Shown here piece after piece: positions 19,290 through 29,285 of a stretch of 64,000 bases of DNA (within the stretch, counting starts at the first letter, position 1; each line of letters opens with the position of its first letter). The translations under genes were made by a program, and so were the position numbers. The stretch covers positions 62,001 to 126,000 of the forward strand of contig NZ_CP051302.1 in NCBI RefSeq assembly GCF_024181405.1, written 5' to 3'. The notes under the pieces were generated by a model. That model was not told the DNA's origin, ran no database searches, and saw only the letters and a list, made by a program, of their open reading frames with translations. Source of the stretch: Treponema denticola (GTDB lineage: Bacteria; Spirochaetota; Spirochaetia; Treponematales; Treponemataceae).

Positions 19290-22200
19290 ATGAATTTTTT
19301 AAGCAGAAAATCAAAAATTTCAAAATATTCAAAAAAGTACGGATTATTAATTACAGTACCTCTTATTGCGGCGGTATGTATACTGTCGTTCTTTTCATGC
19401 GAGGTCGGACTGGGCGCATCAGTGGATACGGCGCCTCCGTCAAATGCTATTACTTATCCTCCCAAAAATGCCGTTGTGAGGGATACCTTTGTCATTGCAG
19501 GAACATGCAGCGACGACACAAGCGTGGCATCCGTTACGGTAAGTATAAGAAATACCGGCACGAATACCTCATACGGCCCGTTTCATGCTGATTTGGCAGG
19601 CAATAAAAAATCTTGGTCGATCAGGCTCAACAAAGAAAAGCAAGACGTACCGAATCGTCCGTATGCGGGCTGGGATTATCCTGACGGAAACTACAGCGTT
19701 ACCGCATATGCGACCGACGCTTCGGGTAGAAACTCCGATGTAACGGCAAGTTCTTTTACCATTGATAATACGCCGCCGATTCTTATTTTGACATCTCCTT
19801 CATCATACGGTACTACTTTTACGCCTGATAAATCGGGACGGACGATTTCGCTAACAGGCAACTATGCGGAAGATACCGGCAATAAAATCGCCGAAATGAA
19901 AGCGTGTTTTTTTAAAAAAGCTGACGGTTCGAAAATCGGCGAGATAACGCTTACAGGCATCGATCATATGGCGGAGAACAACAAATACGTTATTGCAAAG
20001 TATTCTAAAAATCCTACAACACAAGAAGACATAAAACTCCTTGAGAACTATAAAACGATATTCGGTGAAACCAATTTTAATGATTATACAAACAACGGTA
20101 CGGCAAACGATGAACTCGTGTATATGACGCTGCTTCTTTCCGACGGAGCGCGTGTGTACGACGACCCTGCCAATCCAAATGGAACGGGTAATGGGAACGA
20201 AACGACGCACTACTACCTTAACACGGACGATTTCAGCACTACATTCATGAAAGACGATGCTCAATATGCGATGAGTGTCGCTGAACTCAAAGATTTTCTC
20301 AACGGCAAGTTGACAAAATATGACGCACACGTTTCGGATATTACAACAGCTTTGAACGGAGCAACATCCGCCGAATACAACGCTACGGAAACGACACTTG
20401 CCGACACGACAAAAGCGACGACGCTGTCGATAAATCCGAAAGCGAACCCGACGTTTTCTGTGGCAGGCTATGAGAAGGCTCCCCCGGGTTCGTCAGCATA
20501 TAATTCGAACGGCTTCCTTTACTGTACGGATGGAGTCCCGTTCAATATCACTATTTCATCAGGACCCGACAACGTACCGATACAGTATACGGGCGACAAG
20601 GTTACGATTTACGCCGTTCCGGCCGATACGGACGGCAATTATAGTAGCAGTCATCCGTTGCCTGCCAACTGGACAACATCCACGGAACCGCCTTCTTCCC
20701 TTCCCGCAGGATGGGTTAAAATAGCGAACATTACAGGACAATCGAATAAAGCGGCGTATACAATGACGGCAAAGCCTGTCGCGCCGGAAACGTCTTACGG
20801 TTTATCACCTAACACGCTCTACCGGTTTGCCGTATGGGGCAGAGACATAAACGGCATAGCGATAGAAGACGAAATTGGCGGTCCGTACGTGTGTGTCGTA
20901 AAACCAACGGGTAATGTGCCGGAAATCAAAAACTTTAAAGCGGAAGTGAACACTTCACCTGCCGTGAACGTCGGCGGAAAGTATGTGAACAAGGCGATGG
21001 CGGGCAACACGCTTACGGTAACGGCAAAAGTTTCCGACGGTGTTTCGCTTGGTCTCACCGATGCCGCGATTCAGGCAAATATAACTGCGAAGGCAAAGCG
21101 AGGCGTGACTGACTACACCGCCTCCGACTTGACGATTACAAAAACCCCGTCCTCGGACAAAAAATCGGCCGACGTAAAATTCGAGCTTACGATTCCTTCG
21201 GATGATACAAAAGACGGAAAATGGACGTTTACTTTATCGGCAAAAAATAAAGACGGAGTTTCCTCCGATACACAGTCGATTGAGTTAACGATCGATATGA
21301 CAGAACCTACATGGAAAACTGACGGTACGCCAGGCAAATTGCCGTATATTGATCCGACGCAGGCGGATAACTGGTACAACACAACAGCACTGAAGGTAAA
21401 AGCGTTCGCCGAAGACGGCGGAAGCGGTATAGATAAACTGCAATATAAATTGAGCAACTCATCCAATTGGAATGATGTCGGCAACGGCAATTTTGCATTT
21501 TCATGTGACAGCTCATTGAACGGAACTCTTACCGTGTCGGCGCTGGATAAGGCGGGAAACAAAGCTGAACAGGTAATTAGGGTAAAAATCGATACGGTGC
21601 CTCCCAATACCTGTGCGCTTACCGGAGTGGACGGCGGTGCGGCCGTTGACGTAAAACTTATAAACAATACTACTACCGGCGTAACATTTACGTTTACGGC
21701 AAGCGATGTGACCGGAGGAAGCAGGTTAAAGTCCGCCGAAGTCGTTAAAATCGGAAATACAGTACTGTCTACGGCCATTGCGTCGACGGAAAGCGGCGGT
21801 ACATATACGGCGTCCATTCCGCAGGCGAGTCTTGCGGACGGTGCCGTAACGGTACGCCTTACGGACAATGCGGGAAATACGGCGGACTTTCCGCTCTTTA
21901 CCTTGGTGAAGGATATTACACCGCCGACCGTCAAAATCAATACGCCGTCAGCAAGCGCGACGGTAAATAAAACGATCACCGTTTCGGGAACCGCGTTCGA
22001 CAGCAGGGAAATCGCAGACAAAGTCGAAGTGCTTATTAAAACAGCCGCATCGGGTGCGAGTGAATGGACAAAATACAATGCAGAACCGCCGATTACGGAC
22101 GGTATTTGGACATTTACACTCGACACGAATAACACCTCAGTGCCGACGGCGGGCGGCATCGGTACCTACGATTCTGACGGCACGGCGAACGGCAGACAGC

Positions 22201-25200
22201 TGACGTTTAAGATTACGGCAAAAGACGCCGCCGGAAACGTAGGCGCTGAAGAAAGAACCATAACCGTCGACCAAAATGCCGACCGGCCTGTTATTAGATT
22301 TACGAACCTGTCTCTTACCGGTATGACGGCTACAAACCCCGTCTGGTTTAAAGGCGCCGATACGATTTACGGAAGCATCACCGACGACGACGGAGAGGTA
22401 CAATCATTTAAATACTTCATCGGTGATAACAGCCCCAACGATTTAGACTGGACGGATATTCCGATTTCGGGCGGATCGTGGAATTTAACGCTTCCCGACG
22501 GCCCTGCAAAGATATGGTTTAAAGTTACGGATGCAAAAGCCGGCGAATTTATTTCGGTGACGACGGCGTCAACAAACGCTCCGAAACTTACTGACGGTAC
22601 GGATACGTTCGGCGAAGGAGCGCATCCGGATTCAAAGCTCTATCTTAAAGTGGATACGCACGCACCTGAAATGCGGAACGTGCAGATAAGCAGGAACGGC
22701 ACGGATTGGTCGTCTGATTTTGAAAAAGTCAACGGGAAAGATCTGTTGCTCGGCGGTAAAACCGATTCCGGTGATCCTGCCAAAGGCGGCTCTGAAAAAT
22801 TCTACATCAAGTTTGAGGCAAAGGATGCAAACGGTATAGACGAAGGCAATTTATTCGTTAAAGTATCCAATCTTTGGGATAACGGAACAAAGGTCCCGGA
22901 GCACACATACACGACGGCTGCCTCCGGCACGGGTAAAACTCATATCAACGTTACTTCCGGTTCGACGACGGCAGACGGATGGACACTGTACACATTCGAC
23001 GCTATTCCGTGTACTACGGGAAGCGGTACCATGCAGCTGGACATTGTTGCAACCGACACGGCAGGCAACAAGTTTCCGATCTCTCGTAATGCAAAGGTTG
23101 ACAATACGGCACCGGAGGTCAAATTCTCAAGTCCTACAACCGAGACAGGTTCGGGAATATCTCCGACAAAAGGCACCACGCGTGTGGCAGGCGAAATCGA
23201 CGACAGTACGGCAAAGGTGTGGTTTGCCGTATCCGTGAGCGAAACGGTTTCTCCCGACAGCGACACCGCTTCGAATAATATGTACAAATATAGTAATGTG
23301 GACGGTACACAGCACGATGGAACGATTTCGTCTTTTGATCCGGACAAAACCGCGTATAAAGATGTAAAGGATATTTCATCGCGCTGGTACATTATGTTTG
23401 ACGACGACATGGATACTGCGGCAACGGGTATGCACAGCTGGACGCTGAACAAGTGGCTCATTCATCTCGGCATTACAACGCAGAACGAGATTGATGGTAT
23501 TCCGCCCGCCGTTAGATACGAGAAAATAACCAGACTCTATGTATGGATAAAAGCAACCGATGCACACGGCAATACGAAAGAATATAAGTTCCCGATATGG
23601 CACGATCCGCAAGGCGATCGCCCGTCTGTAACAATAGACTATCCTGCGAACAACGCAAAACTCGGCGGAACCGTCCGCCTTGCAGGAAACGCTACGGACA
23701 ATAACAATCCGACCGCGGTATTCGTGCAGATACTTTCAGGCGATGCACAGATAGCGGCGGGAGCTCCGACAGCAGCAGAACTTACCAATTTGAAAAACAA
23801 AGGCTATGATATACGCCTCATGAGCGGAAGCGGAAGCGGTGGTGCCGCGTGGACAGGTGCGCCCGCTTCCGGTAAAACGGTGGCCGACTACGGTATTGTA
23901 GCTACGCTCACCGGCGGCAGCTGGAGCTTACCGATAAACGGCAACGGGGAGTTCAATCCGTCCGGCGATACTCCTAACAAGGTTAAAATTACCGCCTACG
24001 CATATGACGCTTCGCATAACAAGAGTTTGCCGAAAAGCGTTAACGTTACGTTCGATAAAAACAATCCCGTATTCGGAAGCATACAGCTCGTTAAATCGAC
24101 TAATGAAAATCTCTCGACGGCTAACAGTGCGCAGCAAACTACCGCTTCAGGCGCTACTTACAGCGTTAAAGACACGTGGTATATTTACGGCAGCGTAACC
24201 GACGCCGACACGATAAAAAAACTGACGATAAAAGACAGCAGTACGACACATACGCTTATAACCGGCGGTACTGCATCTTCGAGCTCAGGCTTGTGGAATG
24301 TAACGAACACGGGCAACACGGCGACATTCAAATACAAACTTGATACCGCGAGCGGTGTAGGCGAATGCCCGATCGAAATCGAAGCGTATGATGCAACAAC
24401 GCAGGAATACAACTCAAAGTATACCCTTACGATAAAATACGATAATAAAGCGCCGGTATTGCTTATGCCTTCCGAAACGGGCTACAATATCAAAGCGGAC
24501 ATTTCGCAGTCCGACAGCTTCTATACGTTCGGCTCAAAGGTAAAGGAAGATGCCGTTGGCGGCAAAGCACAAAGCGGCTTTAAGCGCCTCGCATTCTTTT
24601 TTATGCGCCGTATCGGCGGCAACTTTGTCTACGATCCGATGCTCGTAAAGACCGACCCGAAAAATAAACTCACTATCGGTGGTAACATCTCCTACGATTC
24701 GGGACTCTACTGGAAAGAATACAGCGGCGTATCGTGGAACAGCAGTACCCCCGAATTATTAACACTTTCTTCCAAGGACGAAAACGTGCATACGGGCGGT
24801 CTTGTGCAAGTAAATGGTGCCATATACCGCATACAATCGGTAACCGCTTCGGGCATAACGCTCGATACGGCACTTGCCGCAAATCCGGGTGCAACGGTAA
24901 AAGTTGCGCTTGCGCTCGTTGTGGATCACCTCAGTGCGGAAGGCGGTGTGTCATCCCTTGAAGCGGACGGTTATTATTCCCCCGCTCACTTGATCAACGA
25001 TGACGGCGACCGCATGATCGAATCGGTTTCGAAAAGCGGTACCGAATGGACATGGGAAGCAAGTATTTGCTCGAGGAATATTCCCGACGGTCCGATAGAA
25101 CTGCACTATGTAGCATTCGACGAAGCGGGCAACTACAGCGTGGGCGTTGTCGGTAACGTTGATTATACCACTTTCCAAGGTTACAGCACGGATGACAAAT

Positions 25201-28200
25201 CTGACCCGCATCTTCAAGTAAGCGCGTACGCGTATGATAGCGCAAAACCGGCCTTTGTCAGCAACAACCGTCCGCGCATTGCAGGCGTTACGTTCGGAAC
25301 CGACTACAACGGTAACGGAACAATCGATGCCGGTGAAAAGATTACGGCGTACCGCGCACCTAAAACAAAGTCTGAGTATGATGCGGATAACGGCGATAAC
25401 GTACCGGGTATAAAATCGCTTACGGGATTTACCGGGGCAGGAACCGCCCCGAGCGACAAAGCGGTATACGACTTGAGCAGAATGCAGTATAAATATCCTT
25501 CCCGCAAAGCGGTAGAGCTTGCAACCGATTTAACGCTCGATTTAACGGCCGATATGACTGTCAGAGGCTACACGGAAATCACGCCCGAAATCGTCGGCGG
25601 TAACGGTGCGATTTACTATCAGTATAACCTGCCCGGAATCGGAGAAGGCGTAAATAAGACTGCGTTTATAAGTTCGGGTACAACCGACTATACGATAGCT
25701 GAAGGTACGATAGCACTGCAATTAGGCGATATTCTCAAATTAAGCGATCCGGCAGAAAGTACAAAGGATCTTGCATTTACGTTCTGGGATTCGACGGAAG
25801 GTGCTGCGGCAATTACAACAGCCGGCTGGCAAACGGGCAGACAAAAGGCGGCCTTAAACGTAAAAATGAAGTTTGCAGGTAAAACGCCGGCTACGCCGAC
25901 ATCGAAGATACAGCCGTTCTACTGGAATAGCGAAAGCGATAACAGTCTGTACGATAACAGTAAAGACAACGGACACCTCGAAGTTGAAAGCGGGTTACCC
26001 GCAGCCTTTAGCAGCAATACCGGCGTTATGGACGGAGATCCGAAAGTGTCGGGACAAATCGTTATGCGTGGTTCGGCACATGACGACCGCTTTATCGAAG
26101 GGCTGTATATAAGCGTGCCGGGCATGGAAAGCGTCTTTACAAGCGCTGGGCTTACTGTAACGAAACAGGTTGATTCCGTTACGTATTACAGGATAGCAAA
26201 CAATGTAAGCGGAACGCTGACTGGTACGGACAAGTGGAGCAGTAACGGTTTTAAATTTGAATGTCCGACAGCCGGCCAAACGATCGGCAAAGGCGGGCAC
26301 GATGTAAACTGGACATTCTCGTGGGATACGTCAAAGATAACCGGTGTTGCAAAAGCCGACGTCGAAGTGCGTGTGCTTGCGTACAACAAGGGTACTCCGA
26401 CCTGTGCCTCTGCATCCACGGGTGCTCTGAGTGTTGACGGAACAACGCATTATGCAGCGGCAACATACGACACTCCCATAGGCAGCGCTCCCGATACAAC
26501 GCAGACAAAGGACGGTGCGCTCACAAACCGCTACCGCATGGACGTGGTGCCGTATATTACCGGACTTACAACCGGACTTTCCAAACTCGGCGGAACAAAT
26601 GCTCCCGACTTATATGCGCGAACGGCACTGGGGCACTATCCCGTTGAAGATAAAGAAACGATTACCGTACACGGGTTTAATCTTGCCGGCGCTGCTTGTA
26701 CGGTCGGCGGTGTCAACTCCGGAAATCTTACGCCTGTTACGGGTAAGGTAAATGTGTGGAAATTGACCCTTTCTGCTAACGCAAAAAGCGGTGAGCTTGT
26801 AGCTACAGTGAACAGTATTTCCGCAATCAACAATAAAAACAACAACGATAAGCCGTACAACAGGAGAACAAAAATCGCAAACAACGATAAGCTTACCGAC
26901 GATGTAGAGCTGGATGTATGGCAGTTTAATAGTAAGGCGGCTCAGCCTCACCGAGGTGTTATAACGGAACCGGTTATGCGTATCAATCCTTCAAACGGTA
27001 TTATCGGATTTGCCTTTGCAAACGGCCCCGATTATTTCAGTATGAGTAAAGGAACCGGCAATTCATATACAAAATGGCATCAAAACTATGACGACTTCGG
27101 TAATGTCGATTTTGTCTATGACAAGGCAGGAACTGCACACGGTGTGGTGGCAGGACGTGACATAAACTCCAGTGCAAATCACGCCGGAAAGTTTACATAC
27201 CTTACCAGCAAGTGGGGACCTGCTTCATCTCTTTCCGATGCAAATAACTATGGAGTTAAGCCTGGTATCCAGCATAATGCGTTACGGCTTGAAGCAATAG
27301 GACAAATCGGCGATATGAATGGTTCAGGAGGTAATATTCTTGATAAAACCAGAATTCAGCACCCGTCGCTTGCAGCGGCAGGATCAGGCAGTCCCCGGCT
27401 CTACCTTGCGTACTACGATAGTCTCAATGATCAGATACGTTTTAAAGCCGGAACACTGACTTCAAATTATAAAGCTGACTTCGGTCAGTTTAAAGATCAG
27501 GAAACTGCTTCTGCGATAACACCATACAATCAGGCTAATGTCGGCATTGTTGCAGGAAAGTATAAGAACGGCAGTGCAACCACCGATAGCGGAAATAATC
27601 CAGGTACCTACCTTTCGCTCGGAGTTGTAGAGGGGTCTAATGCGGCAAACGATACGGCGGTCTTAATCTGGTTTGATGAAACAAGCCAAAAGCTTAAGTA
27701 TACCTATAAAAAGAATCCTCAAATTGCCAATCATGCTTCTCAAAGCGGTAACGGTAACGGAACTTGGAGCGTTCCTGTGGATGTTTTCGATAAGATGAAT
27801 GTGGGTGAATACTGTAAAATAGCAGTAGATAAAAATGGAGGTATACACATTGCAGCCTTCGACTCGGATGCGGCAGATTTAAAGTACGCGTATCTTTCAA
27901 GCTATTCGGATACGTCATTTAAACGGTCTACAGTTGACTCTTACGGTATAACGGGAACATATATCAGCTTGGATGTTGCATATACGGAAAATGGTGCCAA
28001 CGGCAAACCCGTACCTTATATCGGCTATTATTCGGCTTCTGCCGGACGGTCCAAACTTGCCTATCTTGTAGACACGGCAACAGGCGTATCCGGCTCTGCT
28101 GAGGGTACCGATGACAGCGGTTACTTTACCGGCAAGTGGGAAATTTCGGTTGTGCCGACTGCCAGCCGCGTCCAGCAGGACAATATCAATGTCGGTGTAT

Positions 28201-28373
28201 GGAAAACTAACACTGCAACTGACTCCGGAGTTATAAAGGCTTCTGTAACCGGCAATAGCAATTCGGACACTAACAACGGCACGGTGTATGGCAACGGTAC
28301 TGCAAATCCCGTACTCGGTTATGCGATAAAGCAATCGATGAACGGGTATATCGAAACCGCGCAAAAGAAGTAG
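19290..28373 (+). CDS. Giant Ig-repeat lipoprotein, 3027 residues
   Basis: Residues 1-37 are a lipoprotein signal (basic start, hydrophobic core, FFSC lipobox with Cys37, acceptable for spirochaetes). Residues about 45-1750 carry many Ig-like units (VRDTFVIAGTCSDD, ASSFTIDNTPP, TITVSGTAFDS, KVDNTAPEVKF). Longer non-repetitive blocks follow. The C-terminal 550 residues have repeats such as GGIHIAAFDSDAADLKYAYL and SPRLYLAYYDSLNDQIRFKA that suggest a beta-propeller. No catalytic signature was found, so calling it a sialidase would be unsupported. Location is outer-membrane or cell-surface lipoprotein; a role in adhesion or glycan binding is inference. The ribosome site AGGAG precedes the ATG by 7 bases. 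GC is clearly higher than in flanking core genes. Confidence 0.87.
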   Translation: MNFLSRKSKISKYSKKYGLLITVPLIAAVCILSFFSCEVGLGASVDTAPPSNAITYPPKNAVVRDTFVIAGTCSDDTSVASVTVSIRNTGTNTSYGPFHADLAGNKKSWSIRLNKEKQDVPNRPYAGWDYPDGNYSVTAYATDASGRNSDVTASSFTIDNTPPILILTSPSSYGTTFTPDKSGRTISLTGNYAEDTGNKIAEMKACFFKKADGSKIGEITLTGIDHMAENNKYVIAKYSKNPTTQEDIKLLENYKTIFGETNFNDYTNNGTANDELVYMTLLLSDGARVYDDPANPNGTGNGNETTHYYLNTDDFSTTFMKDDAQYAMSVAELKDFLNGKLTKYDAHVSDITTALNGATSAEYNATETTLADTTKATTLSINPKANPTFSVAGYEKAPPGSSAYNSNGFLYCTDGVPFNITISSGPDNVPIQYTGDKVTIYAVPADTDGNYSSSHPLPANWTTSTEPPSSLPAGWVKIANITGQSNKAAYTMTAKPVAPETSYGLSPNTLYRFAVWGRDINGIAIEDEIGGPYVCVVKPTGNVPEIKNFKAEVNTSPAVNVGGKYVNKAMAGNTLTVTAKVSDGVSLGLTDAAIQANITAKAKRGVTDYTASDLTITKTPSSDKKSADVKFELTIPSDDTKDGKWTFTLSAKNKDGVSSDTQSIELTIDMTEPTWKTDGTPGKLPYIDPTQADNWYNTTALKVKAFAEDGGSGIDKLQYKLSNSSNWNDVGNGNFAFSCDSSLNGTLTVSALDKAGNKAEQVIRVKIDTVPPNTCALTGVDGGAAVDVKLINNTTTGVTFTFTASDVTGGSRLKSAEVVKIGNTVLSTAIASTESGGTYTASIPQASLADGAVTVRLTDNAGNTADFPLFTLVKDITPPTVKINTPSASATVNKTITVSGTAFDSREIADKVEVLIKTAASGASEWTKYNAEPPITDGIWTFTLDTNNTSVPTAGGIGTYDSDGTANGRQLTFKITAKDAAGNVGAEERTITVDQNADRPVIRFTNLSLTGMTATNPVWFKGADTIYGSITDDDGEVQSFKYFIGDNSPNDLDWTDIPISGGSWNLTLPDGPAKIWFKVTDAKAGEFISVTTASTNAPKLTDGTDTFGEGAHPDSKLYLKVDTHAPEMRNVQISRNGTDWSSDFEKVNGKDLLLGGKTDSGDPAKGGSEKFYIKFEAKDANGIDEGNLFVKVSNLWDNGTKVPEHTYTTAASGTGKTHINVTSGSTTADGWTLYTFDAIPCTTGSGTMQLDIVATDTAGNKFPISRNAKVDNTAPEVKFSSPTTETGSGISPTKGTTRVAGEIDDSTAKVWFAVSVSETVSPDSDTASNNMYKYSNVDGTQHDGTISSFDPDKTAYKDVKDISSRWYIMFDDDMDTAATGMHSWTLNKWLIHLGITTQNEIDGIPPAVRYEKITRLYVWIKATDAHGNTKEYKFPIWHDPQGDRPSVTIDYPANNAKLGGTVRLAGNATDNNNPTAVFVQILSGDAQIAAGAPTAAELTNLKNKGYDIRLMSGSGSGGAAWTGAPASGKTVADYGIVATLTGGSWSLPINGNGEFNPSGDTPNKVKITAYAYDASHNKSLPKSVNVTFDKNNPVFGSIQLVKSTNENLSTANSAQQTTASGATYSVKDTWYIYGSVTDADTIKKLTIKDSSTTHTLITGGTASSSSGLWNVTNTGNTATFKYKLDTASGVGECPIEIEAYDATTQEYNSKYTLTIKYDNKAPVLLMPSETGYNIKADISQSDSFYTFGSKVKEDAVGGKAQSGFKRLAFFFMRRIGGNFVYDPMLVKTDPKNKLTIGGNISYDSGLYWKEYSGVSWNSSTPELLTLSSKDENVHTGGLVQVNGAIYRIQSVTASGITLDTALAANPGATVKVALALVVDHLSAEGGVSSLEADGYYSPAHLINDDGDRMIESVSKSGTEWTWEASICSRNIPDGPIELHYVAFDEAGNYSVGVVGNVDYTTFQGYSTDDKSDPHLQVSAYAYDSAKPAFVSNNRPRIAGVTFGTDYNGNGTIDAGEKITAYRAPKTKSEYDADNGDNVPGIKSLTGFTGAGTAPSDKAVYDLSRMQYKYPSRKAVELATDLTLDLTADMTVRGYTEITPEIVGGNGAIYYQYNLPGIGEGVNKTAFISSGTTDYTIAEGTIALQLGDILKLSDPAESTKDLAFTFWDSTEGAAAITTAGWQTGRQKAALNVKMKFAGKTPATPTSKIQPFYWNSESDNSLYDNSKDNGHLEVESGLPAAFSSNTGVMDGDPKVSGQIVMRGSAHDDRFIEGLYISVPGMESVFTSAGLTVTKQVDSVTYYRIANNVSGTLTGTDKWSSNGFKFECPTAGQTIGKGGHDVNWTFSWDTSKITGVAKADVEVRVLAYNKGTPTCASASTGALSVDGTTHYAAATYDTPIGSAPDTTQTKDGALTNRYRMDVVPYITGLTTGLSKLGGTNAPDLYARTALGHYPVEDKETITVHGFNLAGAACTVGGVNSGNLTPVTGKVNVWKLTLSANAKSGELVATVNSISAINNKNNNDKPYNRRTKIANNDKLTDDVELDVWQFNSKAAQPHRGVITEPVMRINPSNGIIGFAFANGPDYFSMSKGTGNSYTKWHQNYDDFGNVDFVYDKAGTAHGVVAGRDINSSANHAGKFTYLTSKWGPASSLSDANNYGVKPGIQHNALRLEAIGQIGDMNGSGGNILDKTRIQHPSLAAAGSGSPRLYLAYYDSLNDQIRFKAGTLTSNYKADFGQFKDQETASAITPYNQANVGIVAGKYKNGSATTDSGNNPGTYLSLGVVEGSNAANDTAVLIWFDETSQKLKYTYKKNPQIANHASQSGNGNGTWSVPVDVFDKMNVGEYCKIAVDKNGGIHIAAFDSDAADLKYAYLSSYSDTSFKRSTVDSYGITGTYISLDVAYTENGANGKPVPYIGYYSASAGRSKLAYLVDTATGVSGSAEGTDDSGYFTGKWEISVVPTASRVQQDNINVGVWKTNTATDSGVIKASVTGNSNSDTNNGTVYGNGTANPVLGYAIKQSMNGYIETAQKK

Positions 28374-28401
28374 ATTTTTTAAGATAAAACTAAATTAATT
28401 G

Positions 28402-28435
28402 CCCCTAAGGTCTGAATGGCCTTAGGGGATTTTTT
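28402..28435 (+). terminator. Intrinsic terminator of the giant lipoprotein gene
   Basis: CCCCTAAGG and CCTTAGGGG pair perfectly around a 9-base loop, followed by ATTTTTT. It lies 28 bases after the stop codon. Confidence 0.85.
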
Positions 28436-28446
28436 ATGTGATGTGG

Positions 28447-28572
28447 GCAACCGCGGAAAATGTCGAGGTTTTTAATCTTTTTACATAGCTTCTAATTAAC
28501 CTTTGTGCTCTTGGCCTACCTTGCGGTTAATTTTGGGGATATTTAACCGCGGAGAACGCTAAGGCCGCTAAG
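28447..28572. repeat. Intergenic inverted repeat of the AACCGCGGAGA type
   Basis: The stretch 28436-28602 has no gene. It contains GCGGTTAA (28523-28530) and TTAACCGC (28543-28550) as a hairpin. Outside this the arms continue imperfectly (CTTTGTGCTCTTGG on the left; GAGAACGCTAAGG on the right). A further partial copy, AACCGCGGA, starts near 28447. Similar AACCGCGAAG-type units are scattered in intergenic DNA of many bacteria. Confidence 0.5.
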
Positions 28573-28602
28573 GAATTTTTGGGGAGTCTTTGTATGACGT
28601 TT

Positions 28603-29133
28603 TTACAAGTTCTCGATTTCTTCTTTGGAAAGTCCCGATACTGTGCAAATATCGCTAATCGGATAGTTCATGCCTTTCATCAGTTTAGCCGTTTCAATGG
28701 CTTTTTGGTAAGAGCCTTCGGCAAAGCCTTGGCTGATACCTTCTTGCCTTCCTTTTATTTCGCCCTGCACTATTCCCTGTCGATAACCTTCGCTTATACA
28801 TGAAGCTCTATCATGTTCATATTTCATACGGGAATCATAAAGCCATTTATCTCTAGGACTCATTTCCATTATTGTAATAGTATCATTTGCCTTTTTCATC
28901 ATCGTCGATTCTTGTGCTAACATTTTCCTCACCTCCGGATTATCAGTTTCGATAAATTTCAGCCAGTTTAATAAGCTTTTTGTTTTCTTATCTCTAAATT
29001 GGGAACCCTCTAACAGTCTTGCTTTTGCAAGGTTTAGTATATGAATCTCAAGTTTTGAAGCTAAAGGCTCTTTTGTATCTTGTTCAAGAACAAGATACTT
29101 ATTGTGCAAACGCTTATTTTTATTAAAGCCTTT
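28603..29133 (-). pseudogene. 3' portion of an Rpn/PD-(D/E)XK nuclease gene split by the Mu-like element
   Basis: The frame encodes the C-terminal 175 residues of the protein family found intact at 54721-55635 (HNKYLVLEQDTKEPL against HNKYLVLEKDTKEPL; MEMSPRDKWLYDSRMKYEHD in both). Homology to the intact copy ends at CCTTT (29129-29133), exactly where the mobile element begins. Joined to the 5' portion at 41835-42211, with one CCTTT copy removed, it gives 903 bases and one open frame of 300 residues. The catalytic nuclease core lies in the other half, so this half alone should be inactive. An internal ATG at 29107-29109 could still start a 168-residue product. Confidence 0.88.
29129..29133. 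repeat. Left target-site duplication CCTTT
   Basis: The host-gene homology ends with CCTTT here, and the same five bases resume the host gene at 41835-41839. A sixth T follows by chance on both sides, so a 6-base duplication cannot be excluded. Confidence 0.85.
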
Positions 29134-29205
29134 TATTATTTATAACTTATTATGCCCCACAAATTATACAAAAAAATGACTATTTTATACTTGCCTTTTA
29201 GCCTA
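29134..29205 (+). repeat. Left end of the Mu-like element with putative transposase sites
   Basis: Contains TGACTATTTT, nine bases, TTTTAGC (about 29178-29203). The same two blocks with the same nine-base spacing occur in inverted orientation near the right end. These are candidate MuA-binding sites. No gene lies between 29134 and 29285. Confidence 0.65.
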
Positions 29206-29285
29206 TTACAAACACCCAAAACTGGCTTTTTCTGAGCCACATTAAAGCAAAACAATCATTTACCGATATAGAGCTAGGGTTAAAT

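Noticed and set aside
21113..22159. 348-codon open frame on the minus strand inside the giant lipoprotein gene
   Set aside because: It is antisense to a continuous, repeat-containing protein with good codon use. Its own product is low-complexity Val/Ser/Thr, and it has no ribosome site.
27000..28373. Sialidase (neuraminidase) domain at the end of the giant lipoprotein
   Set aside because: Propeller-like repeats are visible, but no clear Asp-box series or catalytic Arg triad could be recognised.
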